From the NCBI GenBank assembly GCA_943371005.1, contig CALRTB020000012.1:29226-93225 (forward strand): a stretch of 64,000 bases of DNA, written 5' to 3'. The notes beneath the pieces were generated by a model. It was not told where the DNA came from. It saw only the letters and a program-made list of their open reading frames with translations, and did not search any database. This stretch comes from MRBY01 sp943371005 (GTDB lineage: Bacteria > Cyanobacteriota > Cyanobacteriia > Cyanobacteriales > MRBY01). This document shows, in pieces, positions 52,514 through 62,170 of this stretch. The translations under genes were made by a program, and so were the position numbers. The stretch's first letter is position 1, and every line of letters begins with the position of its first letter.

Positions 52514-53725
52514 TTAAACTAAGGCCGCCGCTTGGGCTTTTTCAGCAAAGATCTTGGCAATCACCTCTTCAACCACCTTATCGGGGGTAGAGGCGCCGGA
52601 GGTGACACCGATTTTTAGTTTGCCAGCCGGGAGCCAATGGGTTTGGGTCGTGATTTCACCATCGAGGGGTTTGTGGGCAATGGTGTTGTTCCCCAATAGG
52701 CGATCGCCACTGTCGATGTGGTAGGAGGGAATATTACGTTCGATGGCAATTTCCTGGAGGTGGGTGGTGTTGGAAGAGTTAAAGCCACCAATGACAACCA
52801 TCAGATCCAAATCTTTTTCCACGAGGTCAAACATCGCATCCTGGCGCTCTTGGGTGGCGTCACAGATGGTATTGAAGCTCATAAAGTGATCATTGATTTC
52901 CGTCGGGCCAAATTTTTCGAGCATCGTCTGTTCAAACAGTTTGCCCATCTGTTCCGTTTCGCTCTTAAGCATGGTCGTTTGATTGGCTACACCCACGCGG
53001 TCTAGGTCTTTGTCGGGGTCGAACCCTTCAGAATAGGCATTTTTAAATTTGTCGAGGAACGCTTGGCGATCGCCCCCGTGGAGAATGTAATTTCGCACAT
53101 ATTCCGCTTCTTCTAAGTTCAAGAGAATTAAATAAGTCCCCGCAAAGGAACTGGTGGCCACCGTTTCTTCGTGTTTGTACTTACCGTGAATAATTGAGGT
53201 GTAATTTTTCTTTTTGTGCTTCTCAACGGAATTCCACACCTTAGAAACCCAAGGGCAGGTAGTGTCCACAATTGTACAACCGCGATCATTGAGCAGTTGC
53301 ATTTCTTGCACCGTCGCCCCAAAGGCCGGCAGGATCACCACATCGCCGTTCGCCACACCACTAAAGTCCTTAGCGCCATCAACTACCTCAATAAAATGGA
53401 CATTCATTTCCTTGAGACGATTATTCACCGAGGGATTGTGGATAATTTCGTTCGTCACCCAGATTTTTTCCGTGGGGAAATGCTTCCGGGTTTCGTAGGC
53501 CATGGCCACGGCCCGTTCTACCCCCCAACAAAAGCCAAACGCCTCCGCCAGGTAAATGGTGACATCACCACGGGTTAACTCATAGTTGTTGTCACGGATC
53601 TCTTGGATCAGGCTACTTTGGTATTCGCTGGTCATCATGCCAGCGACTTCATCTTTATGGCCAAATCCTTGGCGATAGTAATTTTCAGAGTGATTTAGGG
53701 AACGTTTAAAGGCTTTGGTATCCAT
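52514..53725 (-). CDS. ispH: 4-hydroxy-3-methylbut-2-enyl diphosphate reductase
   Basis: IspH is the last enzyme of the MEP isoprenoid pathway, using a [4Fe-4S] cluster to make IPP and DMAPP. The three cluster Cys lie in AEAFGFCWGVERAV (about 67), VDTTCPWVSKVW (about 158) and TICDATQERQDA (about 288). The 403-residue length is usual for cyanobacterial and plant forms, which are longer than the E. coli enzyme. It feeds carotenoid, chlorophyll tail and quinone synthesis. Confidence 0.96.
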   Translation of the reverse strand: MDTKAFKRSLNHSENYYRQGFGHKDEVAGMMTSEYQSSLIQEIRDNNYELTRGDVTIYLAEAFGFCWGVERAVAMAYETRKHFPTEKIWVTNEIIHNPSVNNRLKEMNVHFIEVVDGAKDFSGVANGDVVILPAFGATVQEMQLLNDRGCTIVDTTCPWVSKVWNSVEKHKKKNYTSIIHGKYKHEETVATSSFAGTYLILLNLEEAEYVRNYILHGGDRQAFLDKFKNAYSEGFDPDKDLDRVGVANQTTMLKSETEQMGKLFEQTMLEKFGPTEINDHFMSFNTICDATQERQDAMFDLVEKDLDLMVVIGGFNSSNTTHLQEIAIERNIPSYHIDSGDRLLGNNTIAHKPLDGEITTQTHWLPAGKLKIGVTSGASTPDKVVEEVIAKIFAEKAQAAALV

Positions 53726-53788
53726 AGGGCACGGGAGATCAACTGATACGCTTCAGTCAAAGATCATAGCGAATTCTTGGGGCGATCC

Positions 53789-54724
53789 CTAATCTTTAGG
53801 AGTCTCTTCGGTTTTGGGCGTTTCCTCTAACTCAAGAGAAACTTCTGTTTCCGCCTGGGTTGCCGCTTCGGCTGATTCCGCTTGGGGCTCCTCTGGAGGG
53901 GCAGTTTCATCAGTGACATCACTGGGAGCAGTATCCGGTGCTGGTGCGTCTGCTTCGGCAAAGATTTGCTCAATATCTGCGTCCCCTTCTGGTGTGGTCG
54001 ATTCTGTTGGAGCTGCGCTGGCTGCAGGTTTTCGCCCAAATAGCCGACCAAAGGAAAATCCTTTTTTAGAGGGTTGTGCCGTAATCGGTGGGGCGGTGAT
54101 GGCGTCGCTTGCTGTTTCTGTGGCTGCAGGAGCCGATGCTTCTACAGGTGTCTCGGCAGGAACCTCGGTAGTTTTTGGCGCGGGGACTGGATCTGTCGAG
54201 TCAGTTTCGTCTGAACCTTTTGGGGCAGAGGGCGTTGTTGGTTCTGGGGTGGGCTCTTCGGCTGCTGGAGATGCAACTGGGGCTGTTTCGGTAGATTCAG
54301 AGGGTGCAGAGGTTTCCGGAGTTTCCGTTTCAGGGGCAGTGGTTTTAGAGGAATCAGGAGAAGCTTTTTGGGTCTTTTTAGTGGCGGGAGTAGATGCAGC
54401 TTTAGGCTTTTTAAAACGGTCTTTGACATAGCCGACCAGGGAAACTTTGTCGAGGTTGGGGATTTTGTTGGGATCGGCGATCGCCTGGCGGAGTCGGAGG
54501 GTTTCCCAAGCAAACCAACCGAGGAGAATTACACTGGTCAATTGCCCTAACAGGATGGCCCCGGCCATTTGTCCGGCACAAACCCAAAGGACGAGGGCAT
54601 AGAAAAGACCAACAGTGCTCCAAAAAAAGTCATCTTGGCGGTGGAGTTTCGGAAAAATAAAGGCAGTCAGAAATAGCAACCCGCTCCCCAGGGCAACGGC
54701 GATCGCCAAAATTTGTGCCAACAT
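53789..54724 (-). CDS. ycf66: Ycf66 family membrane protein
   Basis: Ycf66 is a protein of unknown role in cyanobacteria and some plastids. The first about 100 residues have three membrane spans (MLAQILAIAVALGSGLLFLT, then VGLFYALVLWVCAGQM and ILLGQLTSVILLGWFAWE). The rest (about 105-311) is low-complexity, rich in Thr, Ala, Pro and Glu. The longer reading from 54733 starts with TTG; ATG at 54724 is preferred (311 residues). It sits 71 bp from minE, on minus. Confidence 0.88.
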   Translation of the reverse strand: MLAQILAIAVALGSGLLFLTAFIFPKLHRQDDFFWSTVGLFYALVLWVCAGQMAGAILLGQLTSVILLGWFAWETLRLRQAIADPNKIPNLDKVSLVGYVKDRFKKPKAASTPATKKTQKASPDSSKTTAPETETPETSAPSESTETAPVASPAAEEPTPEPTTPSAPKGSDETDSTDPVPAPKTTEVPAETPVEASAPAATETASDAITAPPITAQPSKKGFSFGRLFGRKPAASAAPTESTTPEGDADIEQIFAEADAPAPDTAPSDVTDETAPPEEPQAESAEAATQAETEVSLELEETPKTEETPKD

Positions 54725-54795
54725 GACCAACAACTCCTACTGATGCTAACTGCTTGCCCTATTGTGCCAGAATCATCGGATCTTCGCGTAAAAAA

Positions 54796-55074
54796 CTATT
54801 CTAGGGAACGAATATCTCGCACCCGGCGAATGGGCAAATTCGCCACCAAAGCCGTCATCCGTTCACTACTCGAAAGGTCGAACTCCATTTCCTCTGGATC
54901 CACTTCGACGTATTTCGCCACGACGGCCAAAATTTCCTGGCGCATTTCCTCGACTTTTTCGGGGCTGAGGCCTACCCGGTCGTGGGCAATGACCAGCTTG
55001 AGGCGTCGTTTTGCTTCGTCACCGCTCTTGGGGGACTGCCAATGGAGCAGCTTTTCAAGTAATTCCTGGATCAT
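54796..55074 (-). CDS. minE: cell division topological factor MinE
   Basis: MinE drives Min oscillation and places the division site at mid-cell. The 92-residue protein shows RLKLVIAHDRVGLSPEKV, the anti-MinCD and dimerisation region, and an acidic VDPEEMEFDLSSSERMTAL. It follows minD by 79 bp in a minC-minD-minE unit on minus. Confidence 0.95.
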   Translation of the reverse strand: MIQELLEKLLHWQSPKSGDEAKRRLKLVIAHDRVGLSPEKVEEMRQEILAVVAKYVEVDPEEMEFDLSSSERMTALVANLPIRRVRDIRSLE

Positions 55075-55153
55075 GACTCATTAACAAAGGGAAACATCAA
55101 TAAATTTCAGCATAGAGGGGAATGAGGGCGATATTCCGCATCAGAGACAGCAG

Positions 55154-55954
55154 TTAACTGGCAAAGATCCGACGAATTTTGGCGAGAAATCCCTCTTGGT
55201 GGGCCATTAGGTTTAACAGGGGTACTTTTTCCCCTTCCAGGCGGCGAGCAATGTTCATAAACGCGGTGGCAGGGAGATCGTTCTGTTTGTCTCCTAGCAC
55301 CAAAGGTTCGCCTCGGTTACTAGAAACAATCACTTGTTTATCGTCAGGAATAATCCCCAGGAGTGGAATCGCTAGAATTTCGAGGACATCCTCGACGCTC
55401 ATCATTTCATTTTGCTTGACCATTTCTGGTTTGAGGCGATTCACAATGAGGCGCGTCCGTTTAATGCCATAGGCTTCTAAAAGACCCACAACCCGGTCTG
55501 CATCTCGCACCGCAGCCACTTCGGGGGTTGTCACGATTAAGGCTTCCCTCGCGGCGGCGATCGCATTCCGAAAACCCATCTCGATGCCCGCCGGACTGTC
55601 CACCAAAATATAATCAAAAGCTTTATTCAGCCGCATAATGAGCTGTTTCATCTGGGTGGGAGTGACGGATTCTTTATTCCGGTTTTGGGCTGCTGGCAGG
55701 AGGACGAGACCATTCTGCCGTTTGTCCTTCACAAGGGCTTGTTCGAGGCGACATTCTCCGGCGATCGCCTCAATGGCCGTATAGACAACGCGATTTTCTA
55801 AACCCAAAAGCAAATCCAGGTTTCGCAGACCAAAATCCGCATCGACCAGGGCCACTTTTTTGCCGAGCTTGACCAAGGCCGAACCGAGGTTGGCGGTACA
55901 GGTACTTTTGCCGACGCCTCCTTTTCCGGAGGTCACAACGATAACGCGACTCAT
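55154..55954 (-). CDS. minD: septum site-determining ATPase MinD
   Basis: MinD is a deviant-Walker ATPase that recruits MinC to the membrane. The 266-residue protein has VTSGKGGVGKSTCTANLG (deviant Walker A) near its start, VDADFGLRNLDLLLG and DYILVDSPAGIEMGF (switch region), and a C-terminal amphipathic helix FLAKIRRIFAS for membrane binding. ATG at 55954 (MSRVIVV) is the standard start; the longer reading to 55981 is not likely. Confidence 0.96.
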   Translation of the reverse strand: MSRVIVVTSGKGGVGKSTCTANLGSALVKLGKKVALVDADFGLRNLDLLLGLENRVVYTAIEAIAGECRLEQALVKDKRQNGLVLLPAAQNRNKESVTPTQMKQLIMRLNKAFDYILVDSPAGIEMGFRNAIAAAREALIVTTPEVAAVRDADRVVGLLEAYGIKRTRLIVNRLKPEMVKQNEMMSVEDVLEILAIPLLGIIPDDKQVIVSSNRGEPLVLGDKQNDLPATAFMNIARRLEGEKVPLLNLMAHQEGFLAKIRRIFAS

Positions 55955-56018
55955 AGACTTCTGGGTGGGTAAATAATTCAATAAGCTTACGACATAGCCA
56001 CTGGTTGCGGCGGCTTAG

Positions 56019-56939
56019 CTACGATATTACAGGTAAGAGGGGATCGGATGTTTCCTGCCAATGTTGTTGATCGGCTTGGTACTGGTAGTTTTTAGAAAAT
56101 TTTAGGGCCGGGGCCAGCCGAATTCCTGCTTGGGTCAGATAGGCTACCTCTGGCTTCCGTTGCTCAATGGCCTGGGAGGCAGCACGGGCGACCACATCGG
56201 CAATGCGGAGTTGAGTGGGATCCATTTGGAGCGCCATAATTCGTCCGGTGCGATCGCCTTTCGCACCAGCATGGGCAACCCCCCGCAAACAGCCCCACAC
56301 CACAATATCTTTGTCCGCGACGATGCTTCCCCCCGGATTGACATCCCCTGTGACAATCACCGAACCGGGATAGACGATTTCAACTCCGGAGCGGACGGTT
56401 TGGTCAATGTACAACACCTCCGGTTCTTTATCGGGGGCCAGGAGCGGTTTTAACTTTAGAGGAACATCCGCCAACAGTTGATTCGGGGGATCTTGATCGA
56501 CGCTATAACCTGCTGTAGCGGCGGCGATCGCCGTTTGCCGTCGGTTGGTATAAATGCGTTTGAGCTTCAAGTCGTGGGGTTTGAGGAGGTCAGCTAGTTC
56601 CTGGAGCTGACGGCCTCCCACCAGTTGATTTTGCGCGATTAAGTGAACGTGGGCGACTGGAAAATTAGAGGCGGCTTTCAACTGCTCCTGAAACTTGGCC
56701 CAAATTACCTCCCAATCCTCAATTTCATGGGTCTGGGTTGTGGGTAATACCAGGGTGAGGTGATCAGCTTCGAGGCCAAACTGTAACTCCGGGGCCGCGG
56801 CCATCGCTTCTGACTCTTTTGGGTTGAGATCATCAGGTGCCGTAACAATCTCCTCGGTCGTGCTTGCAACGGCATCAGAAGGAGCCTCCGTCGATGCTGG
56901 GTCAGGATTGGGGAGAGTGTGATCGTCAAGCTCGGCCAT
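56019..56939 (-). CDS. minC: septum site-determining protein MinC
   Basis: MinC inhibits FtsZ polymerisation away from mid-cell. The C-terminal beta-helix domain is clear with SGVEIVYPGSVIVTGDVNPG and VVWGCLRGVAHAGAKGD. The N-terminal region has an added acidic/Thr-rich extension (about 1-50), longer than in E. coli, which is common in cyanobacteria. It is first in minCDE. Confidence 0.94.
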   Translation of the reverse strand: MAELDDHTLPNPDPASTEAPSDAVASTTEEIVTAPDDLNPKESEAMAAAPELQFGLEADHLTLVLPTTQTHEIEDWEVIWAKFQEQLKAASNFPVAHVHLIAQNQLVGGRQLQELADLLKPHDLKLKRIYTNRRQTAIAAATAGYSVDQDPPNQLLADVPLKLKPLLAPDKEPEVLYIDQTVRSGVEIVYPGSVIVTGDVNPGGSIVADKDIVVWGCLRGVAHAGAKGDRTGRIMALQMDPTQLRIADVVARAASQAIEQRKPEVAYLTQAGIRLAPALKFSKNYQYQADQQHWQETSDPLLPVIS

Positions 56940-57003
56940 AAAGTCCCTTAGAAATTTACCCCTGATTTATAACAGTCAGGACTGGGCTGCGGCAAAATTC
57001 CGC

Positions 57004-58173
57004 TTATCTGGAGAGGGACTGGAGAAATTTACCGAGACGGGACATTCCTTTTTCAATTGTGCTGAGATCTGTGGCGTAGGACAGACGAATGCAGCGGTCA
57101 TTGCCAAAGGCTACTCCAGGGATCGCCGCCACCTGCTGCTCGGCGAGGAGTTGTTTACAAAAGCTGAGGGAGTCGAGACCGTAGGCGCTGATATCCACAA
57201 AGAGATAAAAGGCCCCGTCGGGGGATGGACAACTCAAACCCGGCAGATCTTGAATTGCCCCCAGCATCACTTCTCGACGTTTACTAAAGGCAGTTAACAT
57301 TTCCTGAACACAACCCAGCCCCCCCTCTAGGGCGGCGATCGCCCCGTACTGGGCAAAGGTGCAAACGTTGGAGGTGCTATGACTCTGGATCGTGGTCATG
57401 CCCTTAATCAGTTCCACCGGTGCGGCAATGTAGCCCAAGCGCCAACCCGTCATTGAAAACGCTTTAGCGAAGCCGTTACAAGTAATGGTCAGGGGAAAAA
57501 TTTCGTCACTCACGGAACCAATACTGCGGTGGACAGCGTTGCCATAGAGGATTTTTTCGTAAATTTCGTCGGCCACCACCAACACTTGTTTTTCGACTAA
57601 AACCTGGGCGATCGCCGCCACCTCTGCCGGACTGTAGACGGCCCCGGTGGGATTAGAAGGGGAATTAAAAACGAATAATTTCGTTTTGTCGGTGATCGCG
57701 TTGCGCAGTTGATCCGGGGTGATCTTGTAGCCCGTTGCTGCTGTAGTTTCCACAAAAATCGGGGTGCCGCTCGCTAAAATCACCATTTCTGGGTAGCTCA
57801 ACCAGTAGGGGGTCGGGATAATCACCTCATCCCCCGGTTCAATGAGGGCCATCATCAAACCATAGAGGGCGTGCTTGCCGCCATTGGTGACGATCACGTT
57901 TTCGGGGTTGTAGGGGAGATTATTTTCTGTTTGTAATTTTTTGGCGATCGCCTGGCGGAGGGCTGGTTCTCCAGGGGCAGGGCCATATTTGGTTTTCCCT
58001 GCATCGAGGGCTGCTTTAACGGCGGTTTTAATATGATCGGGGGTGTCGAAATCCGGTTCTCCAGCACTAAAGCTGCAAACGTCAATCCCATCCGCCTTCA
58101 TGGCCTTTGCTTTTGCGGAGATTGTGAGGGTAATCGAAGGCTTGATTTGACCGACTCTGGCTGCCAATTTCAT
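57004..58173 (-). CDS. aspC: aspartate aminotransferase, class I/Ib PLP enzyme
   Basis: The 389-residue enzyme is a PLP-dependent class I aminotransferase, most like bacterial aspartate (and prephenate) transaminases. NGFAKAFSMTGWRLGY carries the PLP Lys (about 235-240), with SNPTGAVYS and VVADEIYEKI holding other PLP contacts. It begins MKLAARVGQIKPSITLTISA, typical of the Ib group. It is divergent from hisC. Confidence 0.9.
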   Translation of the reverse strand: MKLAARVGQIKPSITLTISAKAKAMKADGIDVCSFSAGEPDFDTPDHIKTAVKAALDAGKTKYGPAPGEPALRQAIAKKLQTENNLPYNPENVIVTNGGKHALYGLMMALIEPGDEVIIPTPYWLSYPEMVILASGTPIFVETTAATGYKITPDQLRNAITDKTKLFVFNSPSNPTGAVYSPAEVAAIAQVLVEKQVLVVADEIYEKILYGNAVHRSIGSVSDEIFPLTITCNGFAKAFSMTGWRLGYIAAPVELIKGMTTIQSHSTSNVCTFAQYGAIAALEGGLGCVQEMLTAFSKRREVMLGAIQDLPGLSCPSPDGAFYLFVDISAYGLDSLSFCKQLLAEQQVAAIPGVAFGNDRCIRLSYATDLSTIEKGMSRLGKFLQSLSR

Positions 58174-58401
58174 GGTGATTTGCGTTTAGATAGGAAGTGG
58201 AAAACGTGAAATAACGGTGCAGGAAAATTCCCAATTTTTAGGCTAATGGTGACCCCCCACTGCACTAACGTTATTTTTACATAACGCAACCTTAAACTTA
58301 TGATCTTGTGTAATCAATTTCATAAATTGATTACATTTCAGTTGCGTCCGTTTCAATGCCCTTGGGGAATTGATTTTCATTTTCTTTTTTGCACAGCACC
58401 T

Positions 58402-59523
58402 ATGTCCTTTTTGCGTTCTGACTTGGCCCAACTCAAAGCCTATGTGTCCCACCCCGGTGGCCCGATAAATACGCCGGTAGATGTCCTCGACACCAACGAA
58501 AGCCCCTATGATCTTCCGGCGGATCTCAAACAAACTCTGGCCGAACATTATCAAACTCAAATTGCCACCAACCGCTATCCCGACGGGGGCCATGGGGCAC
58601 TCAAGGAACGCATTGCTGATTATGTAAATCGTTCTGGGAAGTTGAGTGGAGACATTCAAGCGGCCCACATCTCCGTGGGGAATGGCTCCGATGAGTTGAT
58701 CCGCTCGTTGTTAATTGCCACTTGCCTGGGTGGGGAAGGGTCGATCCTCGTCGCAGAACCCACCTTCTCGATGTACCGGATTTTGGCGCAAACGTTAGGC
58801 ATTTCCACAGTGGCGATCGCCCGACAGCCGGAAGATTTTAGCTTAGATCTTGCCGCTGCCCAAAACGCTATCGATCAGCCCCAAGGTGCACCGGTGCGGG
58901 TGGTGTTTGTGGTGCATCCCAATTCCCCCACGGGCCAATGTCTCACGGCAGCAGAAATTAGCTGGCTCCAGTCTTTGCCGCCAGATATCCTCGTGGTGGT
59001 GGACGAAGCCTATTTTGAGTTTAGTCAAAAAACCTTGGTGGCAGAAGTCTTACAACGACCCAACTGGGTGATCCTACGCACCTTCTCAAAGGCATTCCGA
59101 TTGGCGGCTCTGCGGGTGGGTTATGCCGTGGGCAGTTTAGAGATTATCCAGGCCCTTGAAAAGGTTCGTCTCCCCTACAATTTGCCTGGTTTTTCCCAGG
59201 CAGCGGCCCGACTAGCCCTCGATCATGGCGATCGCCTTTTGGAGACGATTCCCGAAGCCCAGCAGGAACGGGAAAAACTGTATCAAGCCCTAGATAAATT
59301 CCCAAATTTCCGGGTATGGCCCAGCGATGCCAACTTTCTCTATGGTCGCCTCCAGCCAGCGATGCAACCCCAGGAAGAAGCTCTGGCAACCCTCGTCGAA
59401 AGCCTAAAAAACCAGGGGACGTTAATTCGGCATACTGGGGGAGGGCTACGGATCAGTGTGGGGACACCCGCCGAAAATCAGCGCACTTTAACCCGGTTAA
59501 CGGATTATCTCCAGGCTTTGTAG
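58402..59523 (+). CDS. hisC: histidinol-phosphate aminotransferase
   Basis: HisC converts imidazole-acetol phosphate to histidinol phosphate. The sequence shows DTNESPYDLPADLK, the PLP Lys in RTFSKAFRLAALRVGY and VVVDEAYFEFS. The reading from 58300 adds an implausible N terminus; ATG at 58402 (MSFLRSDLAQLKAY) gives 373 residues, a normal length. A different PLP enzyme of the same family (e.g. aromatic aminotransferase) is possible but less likely. Confidence 0.9.
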   Translation: MSFLRSDLAQLKAYVSHPGGPINTPVDVLDTNESPYDLPADLKQTLAEHYQTQIATNRYPDGGHGALKERIADYVNRSGKLSGDIQAAHISVGNGSDELIRSLLIATCLGGEGSILVAEPTFSMYRILAQTLGISTVAIARQPEDFSLDLAAAQNAIDQPQGAPVRVVFVVHPNSPTGQCLTAAEISWLQSLPPDILVVVDEAYFEFSQKTLVAEVLQRPNWVILRTFSKAFRLAALRVGYAVGSLEIIQALEKVRLPYNLPGFSQAAARLALDHGDRLLETIPEAQQEREKLYQALDKFPNFRVWPSDANFLYGRLQPAMQPQEEALATLVESLKNQGTLIRHTGGGLRISVGTPAENQRTLTRLTDYLQAL

Positions 59524-59532
59524 ACAGAAAAT

Positions 59533-59838
59533 TTAGAGGCGACGTCGCATAAACATGAGCGCCCGGAGGAGTTGTTGGAGCAGCTTAATCTGGGCGATGA
59601 CTTGCTGACCCTGCTGTTTTTTCGTTTGAATCTGTTGGGTCGCGGCAGGGACAAGATTTGCTTGTTGGAGTAGATTATCGACAACGATTTGAATTTTGCG
59701 TTCGTTCAGGGCGAAGCGGTGACGACTGAGGCGCAGATCTTGGTGCCAACGGCGGATTTTGCGCCAAAGAATATAATTCACCCCAATCAGGCAAAGATTA
59801 CTGGCGATCGCCACCAGCCAGAAAAACGTCACACTCAT
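59533..59838 (-). CDS. small membrane-anchored coiled-coil protein
   Basis: This protein of about 101 residues has one N-terminal membrane span (MSVTFFWLVAIASNLCLIGVN in part) and then a charged helix with many Gln (QQIQTKKQQGQQVIAQIKLL), likely a coiled coil. The name is descriptive. Its ATG overlaps the stop of the MBL-fold gene as ATGA, so the two are co-translated. It may act as a membrane partner, but no function is known. Confidence 0.7.
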   Translation of the reverse strand: MSVTFFWLVAIASNLCLIGVNYILWRKIRRWHQDLRLSRHRFALNERKIQIVVDNLLQQANLVPAATQQIQTKKQQGQQVIAQIKLLQQLLRALMFMRRRL

Positions 59839-60710
59839 GCCACAGACTCCATCCACTGAATGCAAGCTTTTAAATCTTGGTGCAGGGTGGCAGCATCGGC
59901 CTGGTAGCGGCGGCCATGGCCCGGCAAAATCCAGGTGATTGGGTAGGGCAAAAGTTTTTTCATCGATTCAATTTGTTCCGTCCAGGAATACCAGCAGTGA
60001 TTCCGAAAGCCCGTCAAATGACCTAGTCGCGCGGAAAAGGCCAGGTGATCTCCGGTAAAGAGATATTGATCGCGGTAGAGCAAGACCGCATGGCCTTCGG
60101 TGTGGCCTGGCACCGGAATAATCAGACAATCCTTGAGAAAAGAGATCGGTTCAGTGCCTTCTAGAACGGTCTCTACAGCTTTTGTTCCCTCCCGAAGATC
60201 GGCCTGGTGCAAGAGGCGATCGCAACCGAAATAATCGTGGAATTTTTGGTGATCGGCCACATCATCCCGGTGGGTCAAAAACAAATATTTCACGCCGCCT
60301 AGGGCTTCTAATTGCTTCACTAGGGACGGTTGGAATCGGGGGGAATCGACGAGAATATTTCCTTCTGGATGCTGGATGAAATAACTGGCGGCCCCAAAGG
60401 ATTTGCGCGAATGATAACCGCAGTAATAGATATTTTCAACGATGGGCAAGGGGAATTCTGCCTGGATCCTTGGGAGATCTTTGGGAGCAGTTTCAGTGGC
60501 GATGGAGGCTGTTGGACAGGCTAATAAAGCTTGCAAGGCAGCTCGTCTTTGGTCAGGGGTTTGGGGTTGGTGGTAGACGGCAGATTGCCCATCCTGGCGG
60601 TTGAAAATTCCTGGACTAAGCCAGCGACAAGTATCACAGTCGATGCAACTACTGTCCACATAAAAGTCACCGGGCACATTTTGCGATCGCCGCTGGTGTT
60701 GGGTAGCCAT
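59835..60710 (-). CDS. ferredoxin/metallo-beta-lactamase-fold fusion protein
   Basis: The N terminus has a ferredoxin-like pattern CIDCDTC (about 23-29) and a fourth Cys in LLACPTAS, so a [4Fe-4S] or related cluster is possible. The rest is a metallo-beta-lactamase domain with THRDDVADH (a variant of HxHxDH), PGHTEGHAVLL, GDHLAFSA and PGHGRRYQ. The fusion resembles a cyanobacterial/plant family of unknown function. The start is ATG at 60710 (MATQHQRRSQN) rather than 60749. It leads the two-gene unit with the small membrane protein. Confidence 0.87.
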   Translation of the reverse strand: MATQHQRRSQNVPGDFYVDSSCIDCDTCRWLSPGIFNRQDGQSAVYHQPQTPDQRRAALQALLACPTASIATETAPKDLPRIQAEFPLPIVENIYYCGYHSRKSFGAASYFIQHPEGNILVDSPRFQPSLVKQLEALGGVKYLFLTHRDDVADHQKFHDYFGCDRLLHQADLREGTKAVETVLEGTEPISFLKDCLIIPVPGHTEGHAVLLYRDQYLFTGDHLAFSARLGHLTGFRNHCWYSWTEQIESMKKLLPYPITWILPGHGRRYQADAATLHQDLKACIQWMESVA

Positions 60711-60829
60711 GGATCTTTTCCCCTGAACTTTCTGAGGGGATCTTAACATTCGTCCCCAAAAGCAGCCGATCCAGATTTTTTATTGTAGTATAAACACTAA
60801 ATTAATTCATTGGAGGCGAAAGACGCACC

Positions 60830-62170
60830 ATGGCTGGGAAAAATTTAGACATCACGGCCCAGGACTACGCTCTATTGACGGATCTTTACCAGCTCACCAT
60901 GGCGGCCTGTTATGTGGGGGAAGGATTAGCAGAGACCCCCGCCTGTTTTGAGCTGTTTACCCGTCGCTTGCCCAATGAATTTGGCTATCTCGTGACGATG
61001 GGATTGGAGCAGATTTTAAATTACCTGGAAGGACTGCAGTTTACGGAGACGCAAATTGACTATCTCCGCAGCACCGGGATTTTTGAGCAGGCCCCAACCG
61101 CCTTTTGGGACTTACTTGCCACGGGGAGTTTTACAGGGGATCTGTGGGCCGTGCCGGAGGGAACTGTTATTTTTCCCCAGGAGCCGTTTTTACGGATAGA
61201 AGCGCCCCTGTGGCAAGCTCAGATTGTTGAAACGTTTGTGCTCAATGCCATCAATTACCAAACCCTGATTGCCACACGGGCGGCACGGATGCGCGACATT
61301 GCTGGCGATCGCCAATTGTTAGAATTCGGGACTAGACGGGCTTTTAGTCCTCAAGGGGCGACCTGGGCAGCGCGGGCGGCTTTGGCTGGCGGGTTAGATG
61401 CCACGTCCAATGTTTTAGCGGCGCAACAGTTGGGAGTTAAGCCCGTGGGCACCATGGCCCATGCGTTGGTGATGGCAGTGGGCACCCTTGAAGGCTCCGA
61501 GGATGATGCGTTTCGAGCGTTTCACCGTTATTTTCCGGCGGCTCCTTTGCTCATTGACACCTATGACACCGTGGCGGCGGCTGAACGTTTGGCCAAGGCG
61601 ATCCAGGCTGGCGAAACCCATTTAGCGGGAGTACGCCTCGATTCGGGGGATTTATTGACCCTCTCCCAACAGGTGCGGCAAGTGTTGCCAACGACGGTAA
61701 AAGTCTTTGCCAGTGGCGATCTCGACGAAGGAGAAATGGCGCGACTCCAGGCCGCTGGGGCTACTATCGATGGCTATGGTTTGGGGACAAAATTGGTGAC
61801 AGGCGACCCGGTTAATGGTGTGTATAAGCTGGTGCAGATTGGCGATCGCCCCACCATGAAAAAGTCCACCGGCAAAGCGACCTATCCGGGTTGTAAACAA
61901 ATTTTCCGTAACTTAAAAGCAGGCCGGGATCGCCTTGGTCTCGCCACTGAAGCCGCCCAATCAGGGGAAGTAGCCTTGCTCGAAAAGGTGATGGCCCAGG
62001 GGAAACGCCTTGTGACCCCAGAAGATTTGGTAACTATTCGCCAACGGACAACGCATAATGTGCGCCAGCTTCCCGACGGGGTGAAACGCTTGACCCAGCC
62101 CGAAGTTTATCCCGTCAGCATTTCTGAATCCCTGCAAACCCTCACCGAGGCGATCGCCAAATCCTTTTAG
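60830..62170 (+). CDS. pncB: nicotinate phosphoribosyltransferase
   Basis: PncB makes nicotinate mononucleotide in NAD salvage. The 446 residues show TDLYQLTMAACYV, NYQTLIATRAARM, EFGTRRAFSPQGA (catalytic region), GTMAHALVMAVGT and GYGLGTKLVTGDPV (phosphate binding). Length is normal. Its stop overlaps the rsmB 3' end by 4 bp, tail to tail. Confidence 0.93.
   Translation: MAGKNLDITAQDYALLTDLYQLTMAACYVGEGLAETPACFELFTRRLPNEFGYLVTMGLEQILNYLEGLQFTETQIDYLRSTGIFEQAPTAFWDLLATGSFTGDLWAVPEGTVIFPQEPFLRIEAPLWQAQIVETFVLNAINYQTLIATRAARMRDIAGDRQLLEFGTRRAFSPQGATWAARAALAGGLDATSNVLAAQQLGVKPVGTMAHALVMAVGTLEGSEDDAFRAFHRYFPAAPLLIDTYDTVAAAERLAKAIQAGETHLAGVRLDSGDLLTLSQQVRQVLPTTVKVFASGDLDEGEMARLQAAGATIDGYGLGTKLVTGDPVNGVYKLVQIGDRPTMKKSTGKATYPGCKQIFRNLKAGRDRLGLATEAAQSGEVALLEKVMAQGKRLVTPEDLVTIRQRTTHNVRQLPDGVKRLTQPEVYPVSISESLQTLTEAIAKSF

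Noticed and set aside
53814..54431. Plus-strand frame of 205 residues rich in Ser, Gly, Val and Ala
   Set aside because: It is the antisense of the low-complexity Ycf66 tail; the composition is a mirror of the Thr/Ala/Pro/Glu repeats, with no independent features.
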